From positions 62,001 to 126,000 of the forward strand of contig NZ_JACIJN010000007.1 of the NCBI RefSeq assembly GCF_014199415.1: DNA of 64,000 bases, read 5' to 3'. The translations under genes were made by a program, and so were the position numbers. The notes beneath the pieces were generated by a model. That model had not been told where the DNA came from and did not search any database. It saw only the letters and a list, made by a program, of their open reading frames with translations. The DNA comes from Sphingomonas endophytica. GTDB lineage: Bacteria; Pseudomonadota; Alphaproteobacteria; Sphingomonadales; Sphingomonadaceae. Below, one piece after another: positions 1 to 8,858 of this stretch (position 1 is the first letter of the stretch; each line of letters opens with the position of its first letter).

Positions 1-1987
1 TCAGCGTCGCCGAGGTGACCAGCGCCCCGTGCGCGCCCTTCAGCACCGTTTCGGCGAACGGCAGCGTCGGATCGAGCCAGCGGCGATGCAGCCCGATGTC
101 ATATTCGCGCCCCTCGACGCGATCGACCGCCAGCCAGTCGACGAACCGCGGGTCGGCCGGGCCGCCGACGCGCGCAAGCAGCGCCAGCCACGACGCGACC
201 GTTTCCGCGCGCCAGCCGAGCGAGGCGATCGCCCCCTCCACCCGCGCGCGCGCCTGCCCGTCGAGCCAGTCCGGCCCCTCCGCGAGTACCGCCTCCAGCC
301 GCTTGCCGAGCGCCACCATCGGCCGCACCAGCGCGTCGAGCGCCTGCGCGGCGGGCGCGGCGGCCTCGATCAGCTCGGGCGACGGCTCGGCGAGCTCGGT
401 TTCCAGCCCGTAGCCGGCATCCGCACCGCGCTCCTCGGCCCGCGCATAGGCAAGCCCACGCACCGCGCCCAGCAGCGCCTCGATCGCACCGAACGGCTGC
501 CCCTCGGCGACGCGCGCCAGCCACCCGTCGGACGCCAAGGCCTGCGCCGCGCCGACGATGTCGGTCACCGCGCGCCCGCCCTGTTCGTCATAGCTTGCGA
601 CATCCGACAGCCGCGCCTGCAACCCGCGCCGCCGCCCGCGTGACGTGCCCTCGGGTCCGACGATCCAGCGCCGCAGCTCGATCGTTTCCGATCCGGTCAG
701 CGCGGTGCCGAACATCGCGTCGGCAGCATCGAACAGATGATGCCCCTCGTCGAAGACATAGCGTGTCGGGCGCGTCGCCAGCTCGCGCCCGCGCGCGGCA
801 TTGACCATCACCAAGGCATGGTTGGCGATCACCAGATCGGCCTCTGCCGAGGCCCGCGCCGCGCGCTCGATGAAGCATTTCCGGTAATGCGGGCAGCCGG
901 CATAGACGCATTCGCCGCGCCGGTCGGTCAGCGCCGCCGAGCCGTTGCGGCGGAACAGCGCGACCAGCCAGCCGGGCAGGTCGCCGCCGACCATGTCGCC
1001 GTCGTCGGTATAGGCCGCCCAGCGCGCGACGAGATGCGCGAGGATCGCCGCGCGCCCCGCGAACCCGCCCTGCAACGCATCTTCGAGATTGAGCAGGCAC
1101 AGGTAATTCTCGCGCCCCTTGCGCGTCACCACCTTCGCCTTGCGCAGCGCTCGGTCGGGGTAGAGCCGCCGCGTCTCATGGCCGAGCTGGCGTTGCAGCG
1201 CCTTGGTATAGGTCGACACCCACACCGCGCCACCGGCCTGCTCAGCCCACAGGCTGGCGGGGGCGAGATAGCCGAGCGTCTTGCCGATCCCCGTCCCCGC
1301 CTCGGCAAGCATCAGGTTCGGCGTATCGCGCGCGGCGCGCGGATTGAAGGCGGCGCTGGCGGCGGCGGCATAGGCGCGCTGCCCGGCGCGCGGCTCGGCC
1401 CCGGCGCCGGTCAACCGGTCGAGCCGGTCGAGCACCGCACGCTCCTCCAGCGTGACGCTGCGCGGCGCAGCGCGCGGGGCGACCTCGTCCCATTCGGGCA
1501 GCCGCGCGAACAGCCAGCGCTCGTTCTGCTGCGGCTTGGGGATGCGCGGCGCGACGACTGGCGCCCACGCCCAGCGCGCGCGCGTCAGCGACTGTGCGGC
1601 GGTCCACGCCCCCTCGCGTTCGGGCCAGTCGCCGTCGGTCACCGCCAGCATGCGGGCCGCCGCCTCGCGCAGGAATGCCGCCACCGCGTCGTCGCGCGCC
1701 GGCGTGGGGATGCCGCACGCATCCGCGACGCCCTTCGGCGTCGGCACCATGAACCGCGCCGGGTGGAGAAAGGCGAACAGTTCGAGCAGGTCGAGCCCTG
1801 ACAGCTCGGCATAGCCCAGCCGCTGCCCGATCAGCGGGGCGTTGAGCAGGATCACCGGCGTATCCGCCGCCAGCCGGATCGCCTCGCCGCGCGACAGCGC
1901 CCGCGTCGCTTCGCCATCCGCCATCCAGATGCCGGAATGGCTCGCGTGCAGCGCGGGATGCGGGAGCCGGATCACGGGCAATGACAT
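1..1987 (-). CDS. DinG/XPD-like ATP-dependent DNA helicase, 3' end cut by window edge
   Basis: Superfamily 2 DNA helicase of the DinG/XPD type, which unwinds DNA with ATP and usually carries an iron-sulfur cluster. About 662 codons are visible and the C-terminus runs off the left edge. After a non-conserved ~200-residue N-terminal part, Walker A ([10 protein letters not shown]) lies near residue 230. Four Fe-S cysteines follow, one in NYLC near 296 and three in [13 protein letters not shown] near 355-367. The DEGH box is near 411 and motif VTSATL is at the visible end. The ATG at 1987 is chosen because it gives [11 protein letters not shown] with no better upstream start. It is divergent from sucC. 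The Walker, DEGH and cysteine motifs are seen directly; the substrate (damaged DNA, R-loops or D-loops) is not determinable. Confidence 0.88.
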   Translation of the reverse strand, partial: MSLPVIRLPHPALHASHSGIWMADGEATRALSRGEAIRLAADTPVILLNAPLIGQRLGYAELSGLDLLELFAFLHPARFMVPTPKGVADACGIPTPARDDAVAAFLREAAARMLAVTDGDWPEREGAWTAAQSLTRARWAWAPVVAPRIPKPQQNERWLFARLPEWDEVAPRAAPRSVTLEERAVLDRLDRLTGAGAEPRAGQRAYAAAASAAFNPRAARDTPNLMLAEAGTGIGKTLGYLAPASLWAEQAGGAVWVSTYTKALQRQLGHETRRLYPDRALRKAKVVTRKGRENYLCLLNLEDALQGGFAGRAAILAHLVARWAAYTDDGDMVGGDLPGWLVALFRRNGSAALTDRRGECVYAGCPHYRKCFIERAARASAEADLVIANHALVMVNAARGRELATRPTRYVFDEGHHLFDAADAMFGTALTGSETIELRRWIVGPEGTSRGRRRGLQARLSDVASYDEQGGRAVTDIVGAAQALASDGWLARVAEGQPFGAIEALLGAVRGLAYARAEERGADAGYGLETELAEPSPELIEAAAPAAQALDALVRPMVALGKRLEAVLAEGPDWLDGQARARVEGAIASLGWRAETVASWLALLARVGGPADPRFVDWLAVDRVEGREYDIGLHRRWLDPTLPFAETVLKGAHGALVTSATL

Positions 1988-2024
1988 GGCGCTGCGGGAA
2001 CGAAAGAGCAACCACAACCATCTA

Positions 2025-2041
2025 TTGCAATTGCATCGCAA
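2025..2041. promoter_or_regulatory. Imperfect palindrome, possible Fur/Mur-family box
   Basis: TTGCAATTGCATCGCAA matches its own reverse complement at 12 of 17 positions. It lies between the divergent helicase and sucC starts. GCAA-type imperfect palindromes are typical of alphaproteobacterial Fur/Mur sites, so iron-linked control is possible. The assignment is inference only. Confidence 0.3.
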
Positions 2042-2125
2042 CTGCGGAACGATAAAGGGTGGATTTGCGTGCGCCCCTGTGCTTTAGGCTGCCGCGATTT
2101 TATCGCTGCACCTGGGAGAGCCCCC

Positions 2126-3325
2126 GTGAACATCCACGAATATCAGGCCAAGGAACTGCTCGCGAAATTCGGCGTGCCCGTGCCCGCCGGCTATGCCGCG
2201 ATGAGCGTGGATGAGGCGGTCGAGGTTTCGAAGAAGCTGCCCGGGCCGCTCTACGTCGTCAAGGCGCAGATCCACGCCGGCGGCCGCGGCAAGGGCAAGT
2301 TCAAGGAGCTTCCCGAAGGCAGCAAGGGCGGCGTCCGCCTCGCCAAGACCGAGGACGAGGTCCGCCACGCCGCGACCGAGATGCTCGGCAACACGCTGGT
2401 GACGATCCAGACCGGCGAGACCGGCAAGCAGGTCAACCGCCTGTACGTCACCGACGGCGTCGACATCGCGAAGGAATTCTACCTCGCTTTGCTCGTCAAT
2501 CGCGCCACCGGCCGCATCTCGTTCGTCGCCTCGACCGAGGGCGGGATGGACATCGAGACCGTCGCGCATGACACGCCCGAGAAGATCCACTCGATCGACG
2601 TCGATCCGGCCACCGGCTTCCAGCCGCACCACGGTCGCGCGGTCGCGGGCGCGCTCGAACTGAGCGGCGACCTTGCCAAGCAGGCGGCGAACGTCGCGGC
2701 GAAGCTGTACGACGCCTTCCTCGGCACCGATGCCGAGCAGATCGAGATCAACCCGCTCGCTGTCACCGAGGACGGCAAGCTGATGGTGCTCGACGCCAAG
2801 GTCGGCTTCGACGGCAATGCGATGTTCCGCCACAAGGATCTCGCCGAGCTGCGCGACGAAACCGAGGAAGACGCCGCCGAGCTGGAAGCGTCGAAGTACG
2901 ACCTCGCCTATATCAAGCTGGACGGCGACATCGGGTGCATGGTCAACGGCGCCGGGCTCGCGATGGCGACGATGGACATCATCAAGCTGAACGGCATGTT
3001 CCCGGCCAACTTCCTCGACGTCGGCGGCGGCGCGAGCAAGGAGAAGGTGACCGCGGCGTTCAAGATCATTCTCGCCGATCCGGCGGTGAAGGGCATCCTC
3101 GTCAACATCTTCGGCGGGATCATGAAGTGCGACATCATCGCCGAGGGCATCGTCGCCGCGGCGAAGGAAGTGAATCTGTCGGTGCCGCTGGTCGTGCGCC
3201 TCGAGGGCACGAACGTCGACAAGGGCAAGGAAATCCTGTCGAACTCGGGCCTCGCGATCGTCCCGGCCAACGATCTGGGCGATGCCGCGCAGAAGATCGT
3301 TGCCGAGGTCAAGAAGGTCGCCTGA
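2126..3325 (+). CDS. sucC: Succinyl-CoA synthetase (ADP-forming) beta subunit
   Basis: TCA-cycle enzyme subunit that, with SucD, interconverts succinyl-CoA + ADP + Pi and succinate + CoA + ATP. The product is 399 residues, normal for an alphaproteobacterial SucC. It opens with [16 protein letters not shown], the family N-terminus of the ATP-grasp half. The C-terminal CoA-ligase half shows [11 protein letters not shown] and IFGGIMKCD. The start is GTG at 2126 with GGGAG about 8 bases upstream; an in-frame upstream start at 2069 only adds non-conserved residues. sucD is not adjacent: the next gene is etfB, after a terminator-like hairpin. Confidence 0.97.
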   Translation: MNIHEYQAKELLAKFGVPVPAGYAAMSVDEAVEVSKKLPGPLYVVKAQIHAGGRGKGKFKELPEGSKGGVRLAKTEDEVRHAATEMLGNTLVTIQTGETGKQVNRLYVTDGVDIAKEFYLALLVNRATGRISFVASTEGGMDIETVAHDTPEKIHSIDVDPATGFQPHHGRAVAGALELSGDLAKQAANVAAKLYDAFLGTDAEQIEINPLAVTEDGKLMVLDAKVGFDGNAMFRHKDLAELRDETEEDAAELEASKYDLAYIKLDGDIGCMVNGAGLAMATMDIIKLNGMFPANFLDVGGGASKEKVTAAFKIILADPAVKGILVNIFGGIMKCDIIAEGIVAAAKEVNLSVPLVVRLEGTNVDKGKEILSNSGLAIVPANDLGDAAQKIVAEVKKVA

Positions 3326-3366
3326 CGCACGCCGCGATCATCGCGGACCGTTTCGGGAACTCGCGG

Positions 3367-3394
3367 GGGCGGGGTCGGCATGCCGACCTCGCCC
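3367..3394 (+). terminator. Strong hairpin after sucC
   Basis: Almost uninterrupted 14-bp inverted repeat (GGGCGGGGTCGGCA / TGCCGACCTCGCCC, one G-T pair) starting 42 bases after the sucC stop. It probably ends or protects the sucC transcript. There is no long T-run, so Rho-dependent or processing roles are also possible. Confidence 0.55.
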
Positions 3395-3519
3395 TTCGCA
3401 CATCGGGCGTCACGCCGCGGTCCCGCACATCGCGATGGACATCTCCGCGGCCTGACGCTTTATCGCTGTATCACAGAGGATGCCGGCCGTCCGCGACCCG
3501 GCCGCATCCGGCCGCTCAC

Positions 3520-3541
3520 TTGATGTTTACGTAAACGTCAG
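3520..3541. promoter_or_regulatory. Palindromic operator upstream of etfBA
   Basis: TTGATGTTTACGTAAACGTCAG is a 22-bp near-perfect palindrome centred on ACGT, with mismatches only at one inner and the outermost positions. It sits 35 bases before the etfB start. Sites of the form TTTACGTAAACGTCAA are known for MerR-family LiuR-type and related regulators of branched-chain amino acid and fatty-acid catabolism, pathways whose acyl-CoA dehydrogenases use ETF. The repeat is directly visible; the regulator is inferred. Confidence 0.6.
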
Positions 3542-3575
3542 GTAGCAGCCCGGACAGATTGAGGAGGGTAGCGCA

Positions 3576-4325
3576 ATGAAGGTGCTGGTGCCGGTCAAGC
3601 GCGTGCTTGACTATAATGTGAAGCCCCGCGTGAAGGCGGACGGCTCGGGCGTCGATCTCGCCAACGTCAAGATGAGCATGAACCCGTTCGACGAGATCGC
3701 GGTCGAGGAAGCGATCCGCCTGAAGGAAAAGGGCGCGGTCACCGAGATCGTCGTCGTCTCGATCGGCGAGCCCAAGGCGCAGGACACGCTGCGCACCGCG
3801 CTGGCGATGGGCGCCGACCGCGCGATCCTCGTCACCTCGGACACCAAGGTCGAGCCGCTGGGCGTCGCCAAGCTGCTCGCCAAGATCGTCGAGGAGGAAC
3901 AGCCGCAGCTGGTGATCCTCGGCAAGCAGGCGATCGACGACGACAACAACCAGACCGGGCAGATGCTCGCCGGGCTGCTCGGCTGGGGCCAGGGCACGTT
4001 TGCGTCGAAGGTCGAGCTGGCCGCCGACAGCGTCACCGTCACCCGCGAGGTCGACGGCGGGCTGGAGACCGACACGTTCAGGCTGCCCGCGATCGTCACC
4101 ACCGACCTGCGCCTCAACGAGCCGCGCTACGCCTCGCTGCCCAACATCATGAAGGCCAAGTCGAAGCCGCTCGCGACCAAGACCGCGGCTGATTTCGGCA
4201 TCGACGTGACGCCGCGGCTGACCGTCGTCAGCGTCGCCGAACCGGCCAAGCGCATGGCGGGCGTCAAGGTCGCCGATGTCGACGAGCTGGTGAACCGGCT
4301 CAAGTCGATGGGTATCGCGAAGTAA
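3576..4325 (+). CDS. etfB: Electron transfer flavoprotein, beta subunit
   Basis: Small subunit of the ETF heterodimer, which collects electrons from acyl-CoA and related dehydrogenases and passes them to ETF-ubiquinone oxidoreductase. It is 249 residues, the usual length. The N-terminus [20 protein letters not shown], the central [17 protein letters not shown] and the ETF-beta signature region near residues 160-190 ([20 protein letters not shown]) are all family-typical. The start is supported by GAGGAGGG about 10 bases upstream. It is followed by etfA after a 138-bp spacer holding a long inverted repeat, and is probably controlled from the palindrome at 3520-3541. Confidence 0.97.
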   Translation: MKVLVPVKRVLDYNVKPRVKADGSGVDLANVKMSMNPFDEIAVEEAIRLKEKGAVTEIVVVSIGEPKAQDTLRTALAMGADRAILVTSDTKVEPLGVAKLLAKIVEEEQPQLVILGKQAIDDDNNQTGQMLAGLLGWGQGTFASKVELAADSVTVTREVDGGLETDTFRLPAIVTTDLRLNEPRYASLPNIMKAKSKPLATKTAADFGIDVTPRLTVVSVAEPAKRMAGVKVADVDELVNRLKSMGIAK

Positions 4326-4334
4326 TCTCACGGT

Positions 4335-4438
4335 CCGTTCGTGGTGAGGGGAGGCTGAGCGTGTCGAAGCCTCGTCTCGAACCACCGTCCTTCGAGACGC
4401 CGCTTCGACTTCGCTCAGCGGCTCCTCAGGACGAACGG
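4335..4438. repeat. Long inverted repeat (about 46-bp arms) between etfB and etfA
   Basis: The left arm begins CCGTTCGTGGTGAGGGGAGG and the right arm ends CTCCTCAGGACGAACGG. Reverse-complementing the right arm matches most of the left arm, including GTCGAAGC and GTCTCGAA, around a 10-base loop. This is a dispersed REP-like element of a kind common in sphingomonad intergenic DNA. In the transcript it would form a long hairpin that could set the etfB:etfA ratio. Confidence 0.7.
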
Positions 4439-4463
4439 CTCGAAAGTTCGAGAGGATAGTGGA

Positions 4464-5393
4464 ATGAAGACGCTGGTTTGGGTCGAACACGACGGATCGA
4501 CCGTCAAGGACGCCACGCTCTCCGCGGTCACCGCCGCGGCGAAGCTGGGCGAGGTGCACCTGCTTGTCGCCGGGCACAGCGTCGGCGCGGTCGCCGAGGC
4601 GGCGGCGAAGATCGCGGGCGTCGGCAAGGTGCACGTCGCCGATGACGCTGCCTATGCGCACCAGCTCGCCGAAAATGTCGCGCCGCTGGTCGTCGAGCTG
4701 ATGGGGCATCACGACGCGTTCGTCGTGCCCGCGACCACCACCGGCAAGGCGGTCGCGCCGCGCGTCGCCGCGCTGCTCGACGTCATGCAGATCAGCGACG
4801 TGCTGTCGGTCGAGGGCGAGGACACGTTCACGCGCCCGATCTACGCCGGCAACGCGATCGCCACCGTCAAGACCTCGGACGCCAGGAAGGTCCTTACCGT
4901 CCGCGGCACCGCCTTCGAGAAGGCCGCCGCCGAGGGTGGCTCAGGCACCGTCGAAGCGGTCGCCACGACGGGTGACACGGGCCTGTCGACCTTCGTCAAT
5001 CAGGAGATCGCGGCCTCGACGCGTCCCGAGCTGACCAGCGCGAAGGTGATCGTCTCGGGCGGCCGCGCGCTCGGGTCGGGCGAGAAGTTCCACGAGCTGA
5101 TCGAGCCGCTCGCCGACAAGCTCGGCGCGGGCGTCGGTGCGAGCCGCGCGGCGGTCGACGCGGGCTATGTGCCGAACGATTATCAGGTCGGGCAAACCGG
5201 CAAGATCGTCGCGCCGGAAGTCTACGTCGCGGTCGGCATCTCGGGCGCGATCCAGCATCTCGCGGGCATGAAGGACTCCAAGACGATCATCGCGATCAAC
5301 AAGGACGAGGATGCGCCGATTTTCCAGGTTGCGGACCTCGGCCTGGTCGGGGATCTGTTCAAGATCGTGCCGGAGCTGACGGAGAAGCTGTAA
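4464..5393 (+). CDS. etfA: Electron transfer flavoprotein, alpha subunit
   Basis: Large, FAD-binding subunit of ETF, partner of the etfB product. It has 309 residues, the normal length. The C-terminal FAD domain is clear: [12 protein letters not shown] near residues 198-209, [23 protein letters not shown] near 217-240, [19 protein letters not shown] near 255-274 and [11 protein letters not shown]. The ATG at 4464 is preceded by GAGAGGA. The gene is followed by a compact hairpin at 5401-5419 and a repeat-filled spacer. Acyl-CoA dehydrogenases that feed ETF are not in this window. Confidence 0.97.
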   Translation: MKTLVWVEHDGSTVKDATLSAVTAAAKLGEVHLLVAGHSVGAVAEAAAKIAGVGKVHVADDAAYAHQLAENVAPLVVELMGHHDAFVVPATTTGKAVAPRVAALLDVMQISDVLSVEGEDTFTRPIYAGNAIATVKTSDARKVLTVRGTAFEKAAAEGGSGTVEAVATTGDTGLSTFVNQEIAASTRPELTSAKVIVSGGRALGSGEKFHELIEPLADKLGAGVGASRAAVDAGYVPNDYQVGQTGKIVAPEVYVAVGISGAIQHLAGMKDSKTIIAINKDEDAPIFQVADLGLVGDLFKIVPELTEKL

Positions 5394-5716
5394 GGCGGGA
5401 GGCGGGCAAGCTGCCCGCCGGTGGCACGCGCGAAGCGCCGTGCCATCCGCCGACACGGCCGGCGGCGCCACAGCGCCGTCCGACGACGCGGGCTTCACGC
5501 CCGCGTCGTGGCCCGTGGAGATCAGACAGCCTCTCTTCGTCGCCCCGGACTTGATCCGGGGCCCGCTTCTTTGCTTCTTTGCAACAGAAGTAAGAAGCGG
5601 GATGCCGGATCAAGGCTCTCCTGAGCTTGTCGAAGGGTCCGGGATGACGGCCATGTAGGCTGTCCGCGCCTCCCGAGCGCTCGCAAACACGCGGGCTGCC
5701 CGCTACGCTTGCCCCT
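5394..5716. repeat. Repeat-filled intergenic region after etfA
   Basis: This 323-bp gap has no credible gene. It holds three stem-loops. The first is GGCGGGCA/TGCCCGCC at 5401-5419, probably the etfA terminator. The second is an 11-bp perfect stem ACGACGCGGGC/GCCCGCGTCGT at 5483-5509. The third is a REP-like unit around 5538-5650, with CCCGGACTTGATCCGGGG at one end and GGTCCGGGATGACGG at the other. The CCGGA..TCCGG core recurs at 17700, 20830 and 32180. Confidence 0.6.
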
Positions 5717-6385
5717 ATGACGGCAACCCTCGACTGGTCCCGCGACGGCGCAAGCCACCACCCCGCCGCCGCCACTCCACTGCTTCCCACGCTCAACCAA
5801 CTCGCCGCCGACCTCCCGCAGGAGCGCGCGGGCCTTCGCCTCCACGGCCACCCGGCGCTGCCCGCGCTGCTCGCCATCGGCCCGATCCACGCCATCGCCG
5901 CGTACCACCTCGGCCCGCTTGCGCAGCCGGTCCGCGCAATCCTCTTCGACAAGACCCCCGCCACCAACTGGTCGCTCGGCTGGCATCAGGACCGCACCAT
6001 CGCCGTCCGGGCCCGCGCCGACGTCCCCGGCTACGGCCCCTGGTCGACCAAACAGGGCATCCAGCACGTCGAACCGCCCTTCAAGATCACCGAGGCGATG
6101 GTGACGCTGCGCCTCCATCTCGACGACACCCCCACCGCCAACGCACCCTTGCTGATCGCCCCCGGTTCGCACCGCCTCGGCCGCATCCCTGAGGACGCGA
6201 TTGCCGACACGGTCGCGCGCTACGGCACCCTCGCCTGCCTCGCCGACGCCGGCGACGTCTGGAGCTACGCCACCCCGATCCTCCACGCCTCCGGCGCCGC
6301 GCAGGGTGAGCGCCGTCGACGCGTCTTGCACGTCGATTATGCCGCAACCGCGCTCCCCGAACCGCTCGTCTGGCTAGGCCTCTGA
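5717..6385 (+). CDS. Phytanoyl-CoA dioxygenase (PhyH) family oxygenase
   Basis: Non-heme Fe(II)/2-oxoglutarate-dependent oxygenase of the PhyH family; the substrate is unknown. It has 222 residues. The iron facial triad is visible as H90-Q-D92 (GWHQDRT) and H190 (PILHAS), with a basic RRRR stretch near 199-202 suited to 2-oxoglutarate. A double-stranded beta-helix between these is expected for the family. It is short for a PhyH protein and has no signal peptide. It stands alone between the etfA repeat region and the cyclophilin gene, so context does not name a substrate. Confidence 0.8.
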   Translation: MTATLDWSRDGASHHPAAATPLLPTLNQLAADLPQERAGLRLHGHPALPALLAIGPIHAIAAYHLGPLAQPVRAILFDKTPATNWSLGWHQDRTIAVRARADVPGYGPWSTKQGIQHVEPPFKITEAMVTLRLHLDDTPTANAPLLIAPGSHRLGRIPEDAIADTVARYGTLACLADAGDVWSYATPILHASGAAQGERRRRVLHVDYAATALPEPLVWLGL

Positions 6386-6425
6386 CGGCGTTGCGATCGT
6401 CCGCGCGCATCCGTACAGCCGCGCG

Positions 6426-7073
6426 ATGCGTCGCCTTCTCCCGCTGCTCGCCCTCCTCGCCGTCGCGGTGCCCGCCGCTGCGCAGCGCGCCGATCGCGCC
6501 ACGCCGGGCTGGGTGCGCGTGCGGCTGGAAACCGCCGACGGCCCGATCGTGCTCGCGCTCGATCAGCGCCACGCGCCGCTCACTACCGCCAATTTCCTGC
6601 GCTACGTCGACGACGGCCGCTTCGATGGCGTCAGCTTCTATCGTACCGCGCGCAGCAAGAAGCTGCCCGGCACCGGCTTCATCCAGTCGGGCATCCGCAC
6701 CGACGCGCGGCGCTTCCTCGACATGATCCCGCACGAATCGACGAAGAAGACCGGCATCCGCCATCTCGACATGACGATCTCGATGGCGCGCAAGGGACCG
6801 CCCGGTTCGGCGAACGGCAATTTCTTCATTACCGTCGGCCCGGCCGCCTATATGGACTGGAGCCCGCGCGATCCCGGCTATGCCGCATTCGGGCGCGTCG
6901 TTGCCGGGCAGAAGACCGTCAAGCGCATCCTCGCCGAGCCGACCGGGCAGCAGATGAATGGCACGCTGATGCTCGAGCCGGTCGAGGTGCGGCGCGCGTT
7001 GCGGCTCGACGGCACGCCGAAGCCGACCGGACGCCCGCGTCCATGGCTGCTCGAACACCGCCGCGACGGCTGA
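6426..7073 (+). CDS. Cyclophilin-type peptidyl-prolyl cis-trans isomerase, exported
   Basis: Proline isomerase of the cyclophilin class, predicted to work in the periplasm. It has 215 residues. An N-terminal signal peptide (MRRLLPLLALLAVAVPAAAQ) precedes the fold. The cyclophilin core is recognisable from LETADGPIVLALDQRHAP, the YRTARS/IQSG segment near 77-95, SMARKGPPGSANGNFFI and YAAFGRVVAGQKTV. The extended loop between FYRTARSKKLPGTGFIQSG and the RHLDMTISMAR strand is typical of the bacterial exported branch. The stop is followed 5 bases later by the probable ung start, so the two may be co-transcribed. Confidence 0.9.
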   Translation: MRRLLPLLALLAVAVPAAAQRADRATPGWVRVRLETADGPIVLALDQRHAPLTTANFLRYVDDGRFDGVSFYRTARSKKLPGTGFIQSGIRTDARRFLDMIPHESTKKTGIRHLDMTISMARKGPPGSANGNFFITVGPAAYMDWSPRDPGYAAFGRVVAGQKTVKRILAEPTGQQMNGTLMLEPVEVRRALRLDGTPKPTGRPRPWLLEHRRDG

Positions 7074-7078
7074 CGCGG

Positions 7079-7780
7079 GTGGACCAGCCGACATTCGATC
7101 CGAGCTGGCGCGACGCGCTCGCCGTGCCGCTCGCCAGCGGGACGATGGCGGCGCTGATCCGCTTCCTCGCCGCCGAGGAACGCGCCGGCGTGACGATCTT
7201 CCCGCCCCCCGCCGACCGCTTTCGCGCGCTCGAACTCACCGCCTTGCCCGACGTACGCGTGGTGATCCTCGGGCAGGATCCCTATCACGGCGCAGGGCAG
7301 GCGCACGGGCTGTGCTTCTCGGTCCGGCCGGGCGTAAAGCCGCCGCCGAGCCTCGCCAACATCTATCGCGAGCTGGCCAGCGACTGCGGGATCGCTGCAC
7401 CGTCGCATGGCTTTCTCGAACATTGGGCGCGGCAGGGCGTGCTGCTGCTCAACACCGTGCTGACGGTCGCCGAGGGGCGCGCTGCCGCGCACCGCGGGCG
7501 GGGCTGGGAGCATTTGACCGATGCGATCATCCGCGCGGTCGCCGACCAGCAAGCGCCGACCGTGTTCATGCTGTGGGGCAGCCATGCGCAGGCCAAGGCG
7601 CCGCTCATCACTGCGAACGGCGACGATCGTCACCTGATCCTCACCGCCCCGCACCCCTCGCCACTGTCGGCGTACAAGGGCTGGTTCGGCTCGGGCCATT
7701 TCAGCAAGGCCAACGCCTTTCTGGCAGCGCACGGCCGCGGCACGATCGACTGGAGCGTCCCGCCGCTGGCGTCAGCGTGA
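7079..7780 (+). CDS. ung: Uracil-DNA glycosylase, family 1
   Basis: Removes uracil from DNA to start base-excision repair. With the GTG start at 7079 the product is 233 residues, close to E. coli Ung. The catalytic water-activating loop GQDPYH is at 65-70 and the DNA-intercalating loop HPSPLS is at 192-197, followed by AYKGWFGSGHFSKAN. An ATG at 7043 would add 12 residues (MAARTPPRRLTR) but overlaps the preceding gene by 31 bases, so the GTG is preferred. It overlaps the convergent membrane-protein gene by 9 bases. Confidence 0.95.
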   Translation: MDQPTFDPSWRDALAVPLASGTMAALIRFLAAEERAGVTIFPPPADRFRALELTALPDVRVVILGQDPYHGAGQAHGLCFSVRPGVKPPPSLANIYRELASDCGIAAPSHGFLEHWARQGVLLLNTVLTVAEGRAAAHRGRGWEHLTDAIIRAVADQQAPTVFMLWGSHAQAKAPLITANGDDRHLILTAPHPSPLSAYKGWFGSGHFSKANAFLAAHGRGTIDWSVPPLASA

Positions 7781-8170
7781 CCGGGCGGCGATGGGAGCGG
7801 TCGCCAGCACGAAGAGCATGAACACGATCTGGGCGATCACGCCCGGCGTTTCGAGCAGGGTGCGCAACAAGGGCGGAGAAAAACGTGCCAAAATCCAGAG
7901 GTTGTGAACCACGTCGACGACGATGATCGCCATCGTCGCCGTCACACCGGCACGCGGGCGACGCCACAGCAGCAACACCGCCGCGGGATCGAGAAACGCC
8001 AGCGACGTCCAGAAGATCGCGCTCACCACCGGCAGGCCGTCATAGTCCCAGAGCAGCCCGTGGCGGACGATGATCGCCCAATGATTGTACGTCGCCCCCA
8101 ACAGGCACAGGGCGTAGACGGCGCGCAGGATCGATCCCGATCGCCCCCGCCAGCGTGGCTGCTCCACCAC
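7772..8170 (-). CDS. Small integral membrane protein, function unknown
   Basis: I do not recognise a characterised family. The 132-residue product has four probable membrane segments, near residues 14-30, 50-67, 77-95 and 107-127, with short charged loops (WRRPRAG, ARFSPP). The layout recalls small four-helix inner-membrane proteins of unknown role. The start codon is GTG at 8170, immediately followed by a second GTG, and the choice between them is open. It is transcribed toward ung and away from the LOG gene. Regular high-GC codon use and the lack of a competing frame support it as real. Confidence 0.65.
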   Translation of the reverse strand: MVEQPRWRGRSGSILRAVYALCLLGATYNHWAIIVRHGLLWDYDGLPVVSAIFWTSLAFLDPAAVLLLWRRPRAGVTATMAIIVVDVVHNLWILARFSPPLLRTLLETPGVIAQIVFMLFVLATAPIAARSR

Positions 8171-8276
8171 CTTTTACCCCCCCGCCCCGTTCCTCCGACC
8201 GCCTCCCTCTGGCCGCGTTCGATGCACACTGCCAAGCCGGTTGCCCTGCCCGTGTCGATCTCGTAGCGCGGGTGCC

Positions 8277-8858
8277 ATGAAGCGCCTCGCCATCTATTGC
8301 GGCTCCGCCACCCCCGCCGACCCCTTCTACCTCGATCTCGCGCGCGAGGTCGGGCACACGCTCGCCACGCGCGGCATCGGCGTCGTCTATGGCGGCGGAC
8401 GGCTCGGACTGATGGGCGCGATTGCGGATGCCGCGCTCGCGGCGGGCGGCGAGGTGATCGGCGTGATTCCGCAGGCACTGGTCGACGCCGAGGTCGCGCA
8501 TCGCGGCCTCACCGAGCTCCACGTCGTGACGGGGATGCACCAGCGCAAGCAGATGTTCACCGATCTCGCCGACGGCTTTGTGACGCTGCCGGGCGGCACG
8601 GGGACGATGGACGAATTGTGGGAGGCGCTGAGCTGGGCGCAGCTCGGGTATCATGCCGATCCGGTCGGTCTGCTCAATGCGGGCGGCTATTATGACGCAA
8701 TCGTCGCCTTCTGGGAGAAGATGGGCGAGGTCGGCTTCCTGCGCGCGCAGCACCGCGACCTGCTGATCGTCGACGAAACGCTGGGCGGGCTGCTCGACCG
8801 GATGGCGGCGCACGTCCCGACGCAGCCGATCGTGCGCATGGCCGCCTCCGACCTGTGA
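8277..8858 (+). CDS. LOG-family nucleoside-monophosphate phosphoribohydrolase (TIGR00730)
   Basis: Rossmann-fold enzyme of the LOG (LONELY GUY) family, which cleaves the N-glycosidic bond of nucleoside 5'-monophosphates; cytokinin precursors and AMP are known substrates. It has 193 residues from the ATG at 8277 (MKRLAIYCGSA). The signature is clear: GVVYGGGRLGLMGAIADAAL near residues 37-56 and the catalytic LPGGTGTMDELWEAL near 103-117. Upstream in-frame codons from 8241 add non-conserved sequence. The stop overlaps the crtB GTG by 4 bases (GTGA), so translation is coupled. What links it to carotenoid synthesis is unknown. Confidence 0.9.
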   Translation: MKRLAIYCGSATPADPFYLDLAREVGHTLATRGIGVVYGGGRLGLMGAIADAALAAGGEVIGVIPQALVDAEVAHRGLTELHVVTGMHQRKQMFTDLADGFVTLPGGTGTMDELWEALSWAQLGYHADPVGLLNAGGYYDAIVAFWEKMGEVGFLRAQHRDLLIVDETLGGLLDRMAAHVPTQPIVRMAASDL

